A DNA stretch of 64,000 nt from Bacteroidota bacterium (GTDB lineage Bacteria; Bacteroidota; Bacteroidia; Chitinophagales; Chitinophagaceae). The notes under the pieces are model-generated. The model did not search any database and was not told where the DNA came from. It worked only from the letters and a program-made list of their open reading frames with translations. The first letter of the stretch is position 1, and each line of letters opens with the position of its first letter. Below, piece after piece: positions 9,493-18,791 of the stretch. The stretch is taken from NCBI GenBank assembly GCA_030706605.1, contig JAUZOE010000011.1, forward strand, positions 1 to 64,000, written 5' to 3'. The translations under genes and the position numbers were made by a program.

Positions 9493-10323
9493 CTATTTTA
9501 TAGTTTGCTCTATAAAATATTTATGAAAAAACAATAATTGGTAACAAACAGCATTGCTCCAATAATCCCAATTATGGGTGCCATTTCTTTCTGTATAATC
9601 ATGAGGGATTTTCAATTTTAAAAGTTCCCCGTGCAATTTCCTGTTGTTTTCTATAAACGGATCATTGATGCCACAATCAAAAATTATTGCAGGAATTTGA
9701 GCAGGGATTTTCTTCATAAGATTTACTACAGAATAATCGTAAAAATTATTATTGTGAAGCGTATCTCCAAGAACATCAGTCAGTTCATATTTATTTTTCC
9801 AGGGAGTAAGATCTACAACACCACTCATACTTCCTACGGCTCCAAAAAAATCAGGGTGTCTCCATGCAATAGATAAAGCGCCATGGCCGCCCATGCTTAA
9901 ACCGGCAATAGCACGATAATTTCTTTTGGCAATTGTATGGAAATGGGAGTCAATGAAATTGGGAACTTCGGTAGATATGTAGGTTTCATATTTGATGCTG
10001 CTGTTTACCGGGCTGTCAAAATACCAACTGTTATAATGCCCGTCAGGACATACTATAATTATTTGAAATTCATCAGCTTCTTTTTTAATTTTAGGAACTT
10101 TTTTAACCCAGTCGGAATAATTGCCACTATATCCATGCAGAAGGTAAACTACAGGAAAATGTTTATTGCTATTATTATAGGACTGAGGTAGTATCACTAT
10201 ACATTTACTATTCGTATGCATTGCAGTACTGTATATGCTTACAGTATCCACAGATGCTGCCTTTAAAGTAGTTTGAAGAAATACCAGGGCCAAGATAAAT
10301 ACAAATTTTTGGTATTTTTTCAT
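9493..10323 (-). CDS. secreted alpha/beta-hydrolase esterase (PF00756 type)
   Basis: A 276-residue secreted serine esterase of the esterase D / feruloyl-esterase-like family, probably cleaving acyl esters on carbohydrates. The signal peptide covers residues 1-23 (cleavage after LKAAS). The oxyanion region is LLHGYSGNYSDW. S143 in GLSMGG is the nucleophile, D216 or D221 in FDCGINDPF is the acid, and H250 in GTHNWDYW is the base. Its ATG overlaps the stop of the phosphohexomutase gene upstream by 4 bp (ATGA), so the two are translationally coupled. The coupling to a sugar-phosphate enzyme hints at sugar metabolism, but the substrate cannot be read from sequence. Confidence 0.88.
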   Translation of the reverse strand: MKKYQKFVFILALVFLQTTLKAASVDTVSIYSTAMHTNSKCIVILPQSYNNSNKHFPVVYLLHGYSGNYSDWVKKVPKIKKEADEFQIIIVCPDGHYNSWYFDSPVNSSIKYETYISTEVPNFIDSHFHTIAKRNYRAIAGLSMGGHGALSIAWRHPDFFGAVGSMSGVVDLTPWKNKYELTDVLGDTLHNNNFYDYSVVNLMKKIPAQIPAIIFDCGINDPFIENNRKLHGELLKLKIPHDYTERNGTHNWDYWSNAVCYQLLFFHKYFIEQTIK

Positions 10324-12041
10324 TTTAAATTCATAGAGTTAATAATATTCTGAATCTTTTCATCAAGCATTTGTTTTGTTTTATCAAAATCATTGATGTC
10401 TTTTAATGGCATATTGATACTGAAATAGAACTTAATTTTTGGTTCGGTACCGCTTGGTCTTGCGGAAATTTTACTTCCATCTTCAGTGATAAATTGTAAA
10501 ACATTGCTTTTGGGTAAGTTGATTTTTTCTGTTTCTCCTGTTGCAATATTTTTTTTCTCTTGTGACTGGTAATCTAATAAATGCATTACGGTGCTTCCTG
10601 CAATTTCTTTTGGGGGATTATCGCGGTATTCCTGTATCATATCCGCGATTTCTTTTGAACCATTCATTCCTTTTTTCGTAAGAGAAATAAGTTGTTCGTA
10701 ATAAAATCCATTTTCCACATATAACTCTATTAACTTATCAAAAAGTGTTTGGCCTTTTTCTTTTGCTACTGCTGCCATTTCACAAATGATGGCTACAGCA
10801 CTTACAGAATCTTTATCGCGTACTTTATCGCCTATCATCAGCCCAAAGCTTTCTTCTCCACCCACTACATAGTTTTCTTTTCCTTCTTTTTCTCTTATCA
10901 ATTCTGCAATCCATTTAAAACCGGTGAGTACATTGTAGCAGTTTATATTATTTTTTTGGGCAATTACGTCTATCATATCTGTGGTGACAATGGTTTTTAT
11001 GACCATATCATTGGATCTTGCTTTGCCTTCATTTTTCCGGGCTTCAATTATGTAATTAAAGACCAGCAGGGCGGTTTGGTTTCCGTTTAATAATACCCAT
11101 TCTCCATGATTATTTTTTACGCCAACACCTACTCTGTCAGCATCAGGATCGGTACCCAACAAAATATCCGCATCCAGTTCTTTTGCTTTCTTTAAACCAA
11201 TGCTCATGGTTTCTTTTTCTTCCGGATTGGGATAAATTACCGTGGGGAAATTTCCGTCAGGGGTCGCTTGCTCTTCCACGATATGAACATTGTCAAATCC
11301 AAATGAAGCCAGCGCTTTGGGCACTAGAGCGATACCTGTGCCGTGTATAGGAGTGTACACAATTTTAAGGTCATGCTGTTTGGCACAGATGTCGGGATTT
11401 ACACTCAATCCTTTCACCATGTCAAGATAAGCTTCGTCCATATCTTTTCCAATGATGGTAATATTATCTTCTTTGCCTTCCCATTTTACATCATCCAGGT
11501 TTTTGATTTTCTCTACTTCAGTAATTACATTTTTATCATGAGGCGGCACCATTTGTCCGCCATCATCCCAGTAAGCTTTGTAGCCATTATATTCTTTTGG
11601 GTTATGTGATGCTGTAATGACCACTCCGCCCTGGCAACCTAATTGCCGAATTGCAAAACTCAATTCTGGAGTGGGCCGGATAGATTCAAATAAAAAAACT
11701 TTAATTCCATTGGCTGCAAATATGTGCGCGGCTATTTCTGCAAACTGTCGGCTGTTATTTCTTACGTCGTGAGCAATAGCTACTTTTACTTCTTTAAAAC
11801 ATTGGTTTAAATAGTTGGCGTAACCCTGGGTTGCCATCCCTACGGTATATTTATTCATCCGGTTAGTGCCAACTCCCATGATGCCGCGAAGGCCTCCGGT
11901 ACCAAATTCCAGGTCTTTATAAAATGCATCTTCCAGTTGAGCCGGATCTTCTTTTTGCAGATGATGAATTTCGTTTTTTGTAGTTTCATCATAGTTGCCA
12001 GTAAGCCATTCGTTTATTTTCTTTTCTGTTTTTTCTTGCAT
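10320..12041 (-). CDS. phosphoglucomutase/phosphomannomutase-family phosphohexomutase
   Basis: A 573-residue cytoplasmic alpha-D-phosphohexomutase interconverting sugar 1- and 6-phosphates. Domain landmarks are all present: the phosphoserine S145 in TASHNPKEYNGYK, the Mg2+ loop GTDPDADRVG at 296-305, the sugar-binding loop GGEESFG at 394-400, and the C-terminal phosphate-binding loop ARPSGTEPKIKFY. The length and the GTGGLRG segment near residue 50 match the PGM2-like subgroup common in Bacteroidota, so glucose-1-P, mannose-1-P or phosphopentose activity is possible. It is first in a two-gene operon with the esterase downstream (4-bp overlap) and divergent from the DUF2279 gene. Confidence 0.93.
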   Translation of the reverse strand: MQEKTEKKINEWLTGNYDETTKNEIHHLQKEDPAQLEDAFYKDLEFGTGGLRGIMGVGTNRMNKYTVGMATQGYANYLNQCFKEVKVAIAHDVRNNSRQFAEIAAHIFAANGIKVFLFESIRPTPELSFAIRQLGCQGGVVITASHNPKEYNGYKAYWDDGGQMVPPHDKNVITEVEKIKNLDDVKWEGKEDNITIIGKDMDEAYLDMVKGLSVNPDICAKQHDLKIVYTPIHGTGIALVPKALASFGFDNVHIVEEQATPDGNFPTVIYPNPEEKETMSIGLKKAKELDADILLGTDPDADRVGVGVKNNHGEWVLLNGNQTALLVFNYIIEARKNEGKARSNDMVIKTIVTTDMIDVIAQKNNINCYNVLTGFKWIAELIREKEGKENYVVGGEESFGLMIGDKVRDKDSVSAVAIICEMAAVAKEKGQTLFDKLIELYVENGFYYEQLISLTKKGMNGSKEIADMIQEYRDNPPKEIAGSTVMHLLDYQSQEKKNIATGETEKINLPKSNVLQFITEDGSKISARPSGTEPKIKFYFSINMPLKDINDFDKTKQMLDEKIQNIINSMNLK

Positions 12042-12083
12042 GATTTATTATTTTACAATTTGAAGATATTCATTTTTGCTTTA

Positions 12084-12118
12084 TTTGAATCTATGAATAA
12101 ACATTCCCCGTATTTTTG
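12084..12118 (+). promoter_or_regulatory. Bacteroidota promoter (TTTG-N23-TATTTTTG)
   Basis: TTTG at 12084-12087 and TATTTTTG at 12111-12118 are spaced by 23 bp. The -7 box ends only 4 bp before the ATG at 12123, so the transcript is predicted to be leaderless or nearly so. Upstream in-frame starts (for example 12093) would fall inside or before the promoter. Confidence 0.6.
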
Positions 12119-12122
12119 CCGA

Positions 12123-13121
12123 ATGTTTTTATCAATCCATAGGAAAATAATTATTTTTCTACTACCCTTTTTCTTTTATTTTTTTTCATTGACAGTTGGG
12201 TATTCGCAAAATACTTTCAAGCCGGGTATTACCTTAAATAAATTGGAAAATTATAAAGATTCTTCAAAATATCCTTATAATAAAAATCGGGTAAGATTAG
12301 TTACGGCTGCTAATATAGTCGGTTATGGCGGCACTTTGATAGCGCTCAATTCTATTTGGTATTCAAAATATCCCAGGTCTGGTTTTCATTTTTTTAATGA
12401 TGATGCAGAATGGTTACAGATGGACAAAGTTGGCCATGTTTATAGCGCTTATCTTGAGAGTAATGCAACTATGGAAATGTGGAGATGGGCGGGACTTTCA
12501 CGCAAAAAAAGAATCTGGCTTGGTGGGTTAAGTGGTGTTGCTTATCAGTCTATCATTGAAGTTCTGGATGGATTTTCTTCTGAATATGGATTTAGCCCCG
12601 GAGACTTTGTTGCTAACATAGTGGGATCTGCAACATTTATTTCCCAGGAGCTGGCATGGAACGAGCAAAAGATTAAAATCAAATTTTCAACTCACAAGAG
12701 AAATTATAAGGAAGCAGATTTAAACGCAAGAGCCAATGATTTATATGGAAATACAGAAGCGGAAAGAGCCATAAAAGACTACAATGCTCAATCATATTGG
12801 TTTAGCGCCAATATTCAATCTTTTTTTCCTGAGACAAAATTGCCCCGTTGGCTGAATGTGTCAGTTGGGTATGGTGCTGAAGGCATGTTTGGAGCCAGGA
12901 GTAATATCGCTTTAGATAAAAACGGGAATGTGATTTTTGACCGGAGTGATATTGAACGTTATCGTCAATGGTACCTTGCTCCGGATATAGACTTTACTAA
13001 AATACGAACCAATAGAAAAGGAATAAAAATCTTATTATTTGTATTGAATTCTTTCAAATTTCCTACACCCACATTAGAATTTTCTAAGGGCAGTTTTAAA
13101 GGCCATTGGTTGGTTTTTTAA
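12123..13121 (+). CDS. DUF2279-family exported protein
   Basis: A 332-residue exported protein. I chose the ATG at 12123 because it gives a short basic n-region (MFLSIHRK), a long hydrophobic core and a cleavage region near GYSQ, and because the promoter boxes end just before it. The DUF2279 core is visible as DKVGHVYSAYLES, followed by WAGLSRKKRIWLGGLSG and EVLDGFSSEYGFSPGDFVANIVG. The pattern of conserved His, Glu and Asp within hydrophobic helices recalls membrane-embedded VanZ-like or YfiM-like proteins. The family has no established function. It is divergent from the phosphohexomutase and convergent with the phosphoribosyltransferase. Confidence 0.8.
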   Translation: MFLSIHRKIIIFLLPFFFYFFSLTVGYSQNTFKPGITLNKLENYKDSSKYPYNKNRVRLVTAANIVGYGGTLIALNSIWYSKYPRSGFHFFNDDAEWLQMDKVGHVYSAYLESNATMEMWRWAGLSRKKRIWLGGLSGVAYQSIIEVLDGFSSEYGFSPGDFVANIVGSATFISQELAWNEQKIKIKFSTHKRNYKEADLNARANDLYGNTEAERAIKDYNAQSYWFSANIQSFFPETKLPRWLNVSVGYGAEGMFGARSNIALDKNGNVIFDRSDIERYRQWYLAPDIDFTKIRTNRKGIKILLFVLNSFKFPTPTLEFSKGSFKGHWLVF

Positions 13122-13156
13122 TTCTTTTTTCTCCGGAAAAGAAATATGTCTGCAGG

Positions 13157-13654
13157 TTAAGGATTTATCCTCGCTCCTAATATTTCGCCACCCTCCGTTT
13201 CTACAATAATTTTTTCAGATAAAGCAGTAGAAATAGACAGCCCGACATAATCGGGTGTTACCGGGAATTCTTTATGGCTTCTTTCAACTAAAACCAGTGT
13301 TTGTATTTTTTTAGGATAAAAATCGAGGAATGGCTTTAATGCATATAATAAAGTCCTACCGGAGTTGACAACGTCGTCTGTTATGATTACAATTTTATTT
13401 TCAAAATCAATTTCATCAGAAACAGAAGCATTTTTGGGATCTTTTTTATTAAGATTGATCCCAATTACTATGATTTCACCTTTGAAAATTTCTTTTAAAA
13501 ATCCGTGAAGAATATTAGCGATAATTAATCCGTTTTTTTTGATACCTGCGATTATGATCTGCTTTTCGTTTATATTATGTTCGGTAATTTCATAAGCTAT
13601 TCTTTGTATTTTTCTATAAGCTATTTCTTTGGACATGATAAAATTAGCGGGCAT
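13157..13654 (-). CDS. PyrR-like phosphoribosyltransferase
   Basis: A 165-residue type I phosphoribosyltransferase. The PRPP-binding loop is IVIITDDVVNSGRTLLYAL (two acidic residues followed by S-G-R-T), and the flexible-loop and hood regions fit the PyrR / Hpt-like group (ELSxxLSEKI-like tail, VERSHKEFPVTPDYVG). Bacteroidota members of this type may be uracil or purine PRTases or PyrR-like regulators; no pyrimidine operon is nearby to decide. The ATG at 13654 gives MPANFIMSKEIA, which matches the usual N-terminal pattern of these proteins better than the internal ATG at 13636, but either is possible. It is transcribed alone. Confidence 0.8.
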   Translation of the reverse strand: MPANFIMSKEIAYRKIQRIAYEITEHNINEKQIIIAGIKKNGLIIANILHGFLKEIFKGEIIVIGINLNKKDPKNASVSDEIDFENKIVIITDDVVNSGRTLLYALKPFLDFYPKKIQTLVLVERSHKEFPVTPDYVGLSISTALSEKIIVETEGGEILGARINP

Positions 13655-13799
13655 AATTACAATTTATAGTGAATGATTTTAATTTACAATGTACGATGTA
13701 AAAAGCGCAAAATTATAAAAAATCCTGTGTCTTAATTAACCCTTGTTTCATACTGAACAATCAGTTACAAAAGAGTATCTTAGCATTCTATATTATTAT

Positions 13800-15113
13800 A
13801 TGCAAATTGTACAGCAAATTTTATTTATTCTTTTAACGGGATTCGCAATTTTCTTTTTTGTTACTAAGGTAAAAGAGATTTCTGCTAATATTCATTTAGG
13901 CCGCGAAGAAGTGATAAGCGGGCATAAAAAAGAGCGTCTGAGAAATTTACTACTCCTGGCTTTGGGGCAAAAGAAAATGTTTCGGTATCCATTGGTAGGG
14001 ATTATGCATTTTGTAATTTATGCAGGATTTATCATTATTAATATTGAAGTTGCAGAGATTGTATTGGATGGTATTTTTGGAACACATCGCATGTTTGCCG
14101 GCTTTCTCGGCGGGTTTTATACTTTCGTTATTAATTTTTTTGAAATACTGGCGATGGCTGTTTTGCTGGCGTGTGTGATTTTTTTGATAAGAAGAAATGT
14201 TTTGAAATTAAAGCGTTTTATGAAGCGGGAGATGGCTGGCTGGCCGCACAGGGATGCGAATTTAATTCTTATTGCAGAGATTATTTTGATGAGTTTATTT
14301 TTAACGATGAACTCTGCTGACAGGGCTTTGCAATTGCAGGGAAATCTGCATTATCCGGATCATGGTAATTTTATTTTATCAGGTTTTCTGGCTCCCATGC
14401 TGCAAAGTATTTCGGGTACTTCTTTAGTAAGTATTGAGCGCACCTGCTGGTGGTTGCACATTGCCGGTATTTTTGCTTTTTTAAATTATCTTCCCTATAG
14501 TAAGCATTTTCACATTTTGCTTGCTTTTCCTAATGCTTATTATAAGCCTATTGTACCAAAGGGGGAAATGCAAAATATGGAGAGCATTGAAAAAGAAGTT
14601 CAATATATTTTTAAACCAGAACTTGCCCCAGCTAACCCTGAAGCTCAGACGCAGAAATTTGGTGCAAAAGATATTTTTGATTTAAGCTGGAAAAATTTGT
14701 TTGATGCCTATACCTGCACTGAATGTGGAAGGTGCACGGCCGCCTGCCCTGCTAATATTACCGGTAAACTATTGAGTCCGCGAAAAATAATGATGGATAC
14801 CAGAGACAGAATGGAAGAGGTAAGAAAAAATATAAAGATCAATGGCTCATTTACTGATGACGGGAAAACCCTTTTACATGACTATATTACCACGGAAGAA
14901 ATAAGAGCCTGCACCTCATGCAATGCCTGCGTGGAAGAATGTCCTGTTAGTATTAATCCGCTGGGTATTATTTTTGAACTTCGACGCTCCCTGGTAATGG
15001 AAGAAAGTGATGCGCCTGCAGAATGGAATAGCATGTTCAGTAATATTGAAAATAACTTTGCTCCATGGAAATTTAGCCCTGAGGATCGAGATAAATGGAG
15101 ATCAGAATTGTAA
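13800..15113 (+). CDS. membrane-anchored dicluster 4Fe-4S electron-transfer protein
   Basis: A 437-residue inner-membrane protein. The N-terminal half (about 1-260) has several transmembrane helices resembling a NarI/HdrE-like membrane module, with histidines in H-F-V-I-Y-A-G, T-C-W-W-L-H and Y-S-K-H-F-H that could ligate haem. The C-terminal half carries two 4Fe-4S motifs: C306, C309, C312, C316 (CTECGRCTAACP) and C371, C374, C377, C381 (CTSCNACVEECP). This is the architecture of heterodisulfide-reductase-like or (Fe-S)-binding quinone-linked carriers. Such proteins usually sit beside a CCG-domain (Fe-S) partner, but the next gene is convergent and unrelated. The ATG at 13800 follows a TATCTTAG near-promoter box; an upstream TTG at 13743 is less likely. 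Confidence 0.85.
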   Translation: MQIVQQILFILLTGFAIFFFVTKVKEISANIHLGREEVISGHKKERLRNLLLLALGQKKMFRYPLVGIMHFVIYAGFIIINIEVAEIVLDGIFGTHRMFAGFLGGFYTFVINFFEILAMAVLLACVIFLIRRNVLKLKRFMKREMAGWPHRDANLILIAEIILMSLFLTMNSADRALQLQGNLHYPDHGNFILSGFLAPMLQSISGTSLVSIERTCWWLHIAGIFAFLNYLPYSKHFHILLAFPNAYYKPIVPKGEMQNMESIEKEVQYIFKPELAPANPEAQTQKFGAKDIFDLSWKNLFDAYTCTECGRCTAACPANITGKLLSPRKIMMDTRDRMEEVRKNIKINGSFTDDGKTLLHDYITTEEIRACTSCNACVEECPVSINPLGIIFELRRSLVMEESDAPAEWNSMFSNIENNFAPWKFSPEDRDKWRSEL

Positions 15114-15195
15114 ACCGGCATCTGCAATAATATGATAGCAATGCCTGATCTTCAAATGAACTTATAACCACTTTATGATAATTTCGGCAGCTATA

Positions 15196-16521
15196 TTACA
15201 AACTTCTTTTCCCATCAAAATTTTCTAATTCTTTAGCAACTGCACTTAAAAAAATAGATCCCAGGGAGCCATCGATGATCCTGTGATCATAGCTTAAGGA
15301 AATAAACATCATATGGCGAATGGCAATGCTGTCACCTTGTTCGGTTTCAATAACTACCGGGCGTTTTTTAATAGCTCCCACGGCCATGATGGCAACCTGA
15401 GGCTGGTTAATGATTGGAGTTCCCATGAGGCTGCCAAATGTTCCAACATTGGTTAGGGTAAATGTTCCGCCTGCAGTATCACCAGGATTTAATTTATTAT
15501 TTCGTGCAGAATTGGCAAGTCCGTTTACCTGTTTGGCAAGCCCGGTTAAATTTAATTGATCAGCATTTTTTATAACAGGAACAATCAGATTTCCGGAGGG
15601 CATTGCAGTGGCCATCCCGATATTAATATCTTTTTTTACTATGATGCGATCTACATCAACACTACTGTTAATTAAGGGATATTTCTTAATACATTTTACA
15701 ACTGCCTCTATAAATAAAGGGGTATAAGTTATTTTTTCTCCTTCACGTTTTTCAAAATCTTTCTTTACTTTTTCGCGCCACAAAACAAGGTTTGTAACAT
15801 CACACTCTATAAAACTGGTAACGTGTGCACTTGTATTCTGGCTGTCAATCATATGTTTGGCAATCATCTTACGCATGCGATCCATTTCAATAATTTCTAC
15901 ATTCCCCGAAAAAATAGTGGGAGCCTGGTATTCATGTTTCGATGTTTCTGCGGGTAATTCTTGTACTTCTGTTGTATGTGTCGGTTCCGCCTGTTTATGT
16001 TGTGGTGCATTCTTCCTGTCTTCCAGATAAGCCATAATATCCTTTTTGCTAACCCTTCCATCCTGCCCGGTGCCTTCCATATGCTCAAGTTCGCTCATGG
16101 AAATGCCTTCACTTGCGGCAATATTCAAAACTAAGGGAGAATAAAAACGGATGCCAAAACTGCCATTACCCGTGGATTTTTTTTCTTCAGGTTGGTAAGG
16201 GACTTCTTCTACCACATTGGCATCTTCGTATTGTGGAGAGGAAACGGATTTTTTTATATTTTCAGTCTGACCAGTTTCAACTCCTGTATCAATTTTTGCT
16301 ATTACGGATCCTATGGGCACTACATCATTTTCTTTAAACAGTATTTCTGTAATAATTCCTTCCGCAACAGAAGGTACCTCGCTATCAACTTTGTCCGTAG
16401 CAATATCAAGCACAGTTTCATCCTGTTCCACTTTATCTCCCGGCTTTTTATGCCATTTTAAAATAGTGGCTTCCATGATGCTCTCTCCCAACTTGGGCAT
16501 TATTAAATCTACCATGCTCAT
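15196..16521 (-). CDS. 2-oxoacid dehydrogenase E2, dihydrolipoamide acyltransferase
   Basis: A 441-residue E2 component that transfers acyl groups from lipoyl-lysine to CoA. The lipoyl domain covers residues 1-78, with the lipoylated K44 in DIATDKVDSEV. A peripheral subunit-binding domain lies at about 122-165 (LNIAASEGISMSELE, then GTGQDGRVSKKDI). The catalytic domain ends with H413 and D417 in SYDHRIIDG. There is a single lipoyl domain. Whether it belongs to the branched-chain, 2-oxoglutarate or pyruvate complex cannot be settled from this alone; no E1 gene is in the window, and the E3 gene lies 0.9 kb away on the other strand. The start could also be the ATG two codons later. Confidence 0.92.
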   Translation of the reverse strand: MSMVDLIMPKLGESIMEATILKWHKKPGDKVEQDETVLDIATDKVDSEVPSVAEGIITEILFKENDVVPIGSVIAKIDTGVETGQTENIKKSVSSPQYEDANVVEEVPYQPEEKKSTGNGSFGIRFYSPLVLNIAASEGISMSELEHMEGTGQDGRVSKKDIMAYLEDRKNAPQHKQAEPTHTTEVQELPAETSKHEYQAPTIFSGNVEIIEMDRMRKMIAKHMIDSQNTSAHVTSFIECDVTNLVLWREKVKKDFEKREGEKITYTPLFIEAVVKCIKKYPLINSSVDVDRIIVKKDINIGMATAMPSGNLIVPVIKNADQLNLTGLAKQVNGLANSARNNKLNPGDTAGGTFTLTNVGTFGSLMGTPIINQPQVAIMAVGAIKKRPVVIETEQGDSIAIRHMMFISLSYDHRIIDGSLGSIFLSAVAKELENFDGKRSL

Positions 16522-16557
16522 AAAAGTAATTTAAAATTTATTTTAAAACCAATGTGC

Positions 16558-16565
16558 CAAAATTA
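16558..16565 (-). promoter_or_regulatory. TAnnTTTG -7 box for the E2 gene
   Basis: The minus strand reads TAATTTTG, an exact match to the Bacteroidota -7 consensus, about 36 bp upstream of the E2 start codon. No convincing -33 TTTG was found. Confidence 0.45.
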
Positions 16566-16658
16566 AGTAAAAAAATATTGTTGAATTTTGCTTTTGTTTT
16601 TAATATTCCTGGTAAAAAAAGATCTTTCAATTTGGCCTGGGCGAATAAAATATTACCC

Positions 16659-17222
16659 TTAATCAAAAACGGAAAATATCCTGTTTACTTTTACAAACCG
16701 TGGAATAAAATAAGAGTTCATTTCTGAGATCATCACTCCTTTACTTACAGAGGCATGTATGAATTTTATTTCACCCTTTTTATTTTCTGTAATGATGCCC
16801 ATATGACCAACTACACCACTTTTGGGATTAGTTCCGGCAAATAAAATAATATCGCCTCTTTTACTTTTTTCTATTGGGATTTCTGCACCCGTATTTGTAA
16901 AATCGGATGAAATGCGTGGAACAGATATTTTAAAATGGTTGAAAACATAACTGATAAACCCCGAGCAATCAAACCCGTTTTCTTTTATGGCCGAACCATA
17001 AGCATATTTTGTGCCGATTAGCTTTTCTGCAAAAGCTACTATTTTATTGGCAGAAATATTTTTGGTGTCGATAGCATACGAAGGCACTTTCTTTTTGATG
17101 ATAATTGTGCTGCGAATCTCGCTTGTTTTAGTTTCTGCAGGTTTGTTTAATTTCCTGGAAGTACTGCAACCGGTTATTATGAAAATAGAAATAAGGGAAG
17201 TAAAATATAATATATTTTTCAT
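16659..17222 (-). CDS. NlpC/P60 (C40) cell-wall peptidase lipoprotein
   Basis: A 187-residue lipoprotein. The signal sequence ends in a lipobox IITGC with C19 as the lipidated residue. The NlpC/P60 catalytic domain occupies about residues 58-187: nucleophile C86 in FDCSGF, H140 in GVVGHMGI and H156 in KFIHAS. Members cleave the D-Glu-to-diamino-acid bond of peptidoglycan stem peptides. It probably acts from the outer membrane in the periplasm. It is downstream of no close same-strand gene and reads toward the E2 promoter region. Confidence 0.9.
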   Translation of the reverse strand: MKNILYFTSLISIFIITGCSTSRKLNKPAETKTSEIRSTIIIKKKVPSYAIDTKNISANKIVAFAEKLIGTKYAYGSAIKENGFDCSGFISYVFNHFKISVPRISSDFTNTGAEIPIEKSKRGDIILFAGTNPKSGVVGHMGIITENKKGEIKFIHASVSKGVMISEMNSYFIPRFVKVNRIFSVFD

Positions 17223-17308
17223 GCTGAGCTATTTAAATGATTGCAAATATTGAATTAAAGTTGCATACGCCTTCCCGTTATTTTGCAATAATCCAATAAG
17301 ATACAGTT

Positions 17309-17339
17309 TTTGTGCTTTGCATATTCTAAAGTATTTTCG
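17309..17339 (+). promoter_or_regulatory. promoter of the dihydrolipoyl dehydrogenase gene
   Basis: TTTG at 17309-17312 and TATTTTCG at 17332-17339 are separated by exactly 19 bp. The -7 box has one deviation from TAnnTTTG. The leader to the ATG at 17384 would be about 38 nt. Confidence 0.5.
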
Positions 17340-17383
17340 CAGCGATTTTAAATATCATTTTCAAATAACAAATTTATACTCAA

Positions 17384-18772
17384 ATGGCATACGATTTAAT
17401 AGTATTGGGCAGTGGTCCGGGCGGATATCCGGCGGCAATCAGGGCTTCACAATTAGGCAAAAAAGTAGCGATAGTAGAACGTGAAAATCTTGGAGGTATA
17501 TGCCTCAATTGGGGCTGTATTCCTACAAAAGCCCTACTTAAAAGCGCCCAGGTTTTTGAATATGCCAAGCATGCTGCAGATTATGGAATAGAAGTAAATG
17601 ATCCCAAACAAAACTTTGGTAATGTAATTAAGCGCAGCAGAGGGGTTGCAGATAAAATGAATAAAGGTGTCCAGTTTTTGATGAAGAAGAATAAAATTGA
17701 CGTGATAATGGGCAACGGAAAATTAATAGCCGCTAATAAACTTGAAGTTACTGCTGCTGACGGTAATAAGCAAGTATTGGAAGCTGCTAACATCGTTATT
17801 GCTACCGGTGCAAGAGCAAGAGAATTGCCGGCGCTAAAATTAGATGGTAAGAAAATAATTGGCTACCGAGATGCCATGAATTTACCTGATCAGCCAAAAT
17901 CTATGATTGTAGTTGGGTCAGGAGCTATCGGTACTGAGTTTGCTTATTTTTATAACAGTATGGGAACAAAGGTGACCATAGTGGAATTTCTACCAAGAAT
18001 AGTTCCTGTGGAAGATGAAGATATTTCTAAAGAATTGGAAAAAAGTTTTAAAAAACAAGGTATCAGTATAATGACTAATAGTGAAGTTACCAGTGTAGAT
18101 ACCAGTGGTGACGGCGTAAAAGCTACCATAAAAACTCCCGAAGGCGAAGTTGCCCTTGAAGCAGATATATTGTTAAGCGCTGTGGGTATTACCGCTAATA
18201 TTGAAAATATTGGTTTGGAAGAGTTGGGCATTGCAACAGATAAAGGAAGAATTATCGTAGATGCCAATCAACAAACTAATATTCCGGGAATTTATTCTAT
18301 CGGTGATTGTACACCTCACCAGGCTCTTGCGCATAAAGCCACCAAAGAAGGCATTAATGCAGCAGAACATCTTGCCGGTGAAAAACCAGGTCATATTGAT
18401 TATAATAATGTACCCGGATGTACTTATTGCTCACCCGAAATAGCTTCTGTAGGCTATACAGAAAAAGCTGCTAAAGATGCGGGATACGAAGTTAAAGTAG
18501 GCAAATTTCCTTTTATCGCCAGTGGTAAAGCAGTATCTGCCGGATCTCCGGAAGGATTTGTAAAAATAATTTATGATGCAAAGTATGGTGAATTATTAGG
18601 ATGCCATATGATAGGTAATAATGTTACGGAATTAATTGCTGAAGTAGTAGTTGCCCGTAAGCTGGAAACTACTGCCCATGAAATATTAAATGCGATTCAT
18701 CCACACCCGACAATGAGTGAAACTGTGAAAGAAGCAACTGCGGTGGCTTATGGAGAGGCAACTGATATTTAA
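17384..18772 (+). CDS. lpdA: dihydrolipoyl dehydrogenase (E3)
   Basis: A 462-residue flavoprotein that reoxidises dihydrolipoamide of 2-oxoacid dehydrogenase or glycine cleavage complexes with NAD+. Visible are the FAD Rossmann motif GSGPGGYPAA at residues 9-18, the redox disulfide C40 and C45 in GGICLNWGCIPTK, the NAD-binding GSGAIGTEF, the FAD-binding GDC near TNIPGIYSIGDC, and the dimer-interface catalytic pair H441 and E446 in HPHPTMSE. Length is normal. The E2 gene is nearby on the opposite strand, which suggests but does not prove that they serve the same complex. Confidence 0.96.
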   Translation: MAYDLIVLGSGPGGYPAAIRASQLGKKVAIVERENLGGICLNWGCIPTKALLKSAQVFEYAKHAADYGIEVNDPKQNFGNVIKRSRGVADKMNKGVQFLMKKNKIDVIMGNGKLIAANKLEVTAADGNKQVLEAANIVIATGARARELPALKLDGKKIIGYRDAMNLPDQPKSMIVVGSGAIGTEFAYFYNSMGTKVTIVEFLPRIVPVEDEDISKELEKSFKKQGISIMTNSEVTSVDTSGDGVKATIKTPEGEVALEADILLSAVGITANIENIGLEELGIATDKGRIIVDANQQTNIPGIYSIGDCTPHQALAHKATKEGINAAEHLAGEKPGHIDYNNVPGCTYCSPEIASVGYTEKAAKDAGYEVKVGKFPFIASGKAVSAGSPEGFVKIIYDAKYGELLGCHMIGNNVTELIAEVVVARKLETTAHEILNAIHPHPTMSETVKEATAVAYGEATDI

Positions 18773-18791
18773 GAAATAAAAGTTACAAATG

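Noticed and set aside
10749-11090. Antisense open frames inside the phosphohexomutase and other genes
   Set aside because: They lie opposite well-supported genes, show no domains and follow from codon bias of the real strand.
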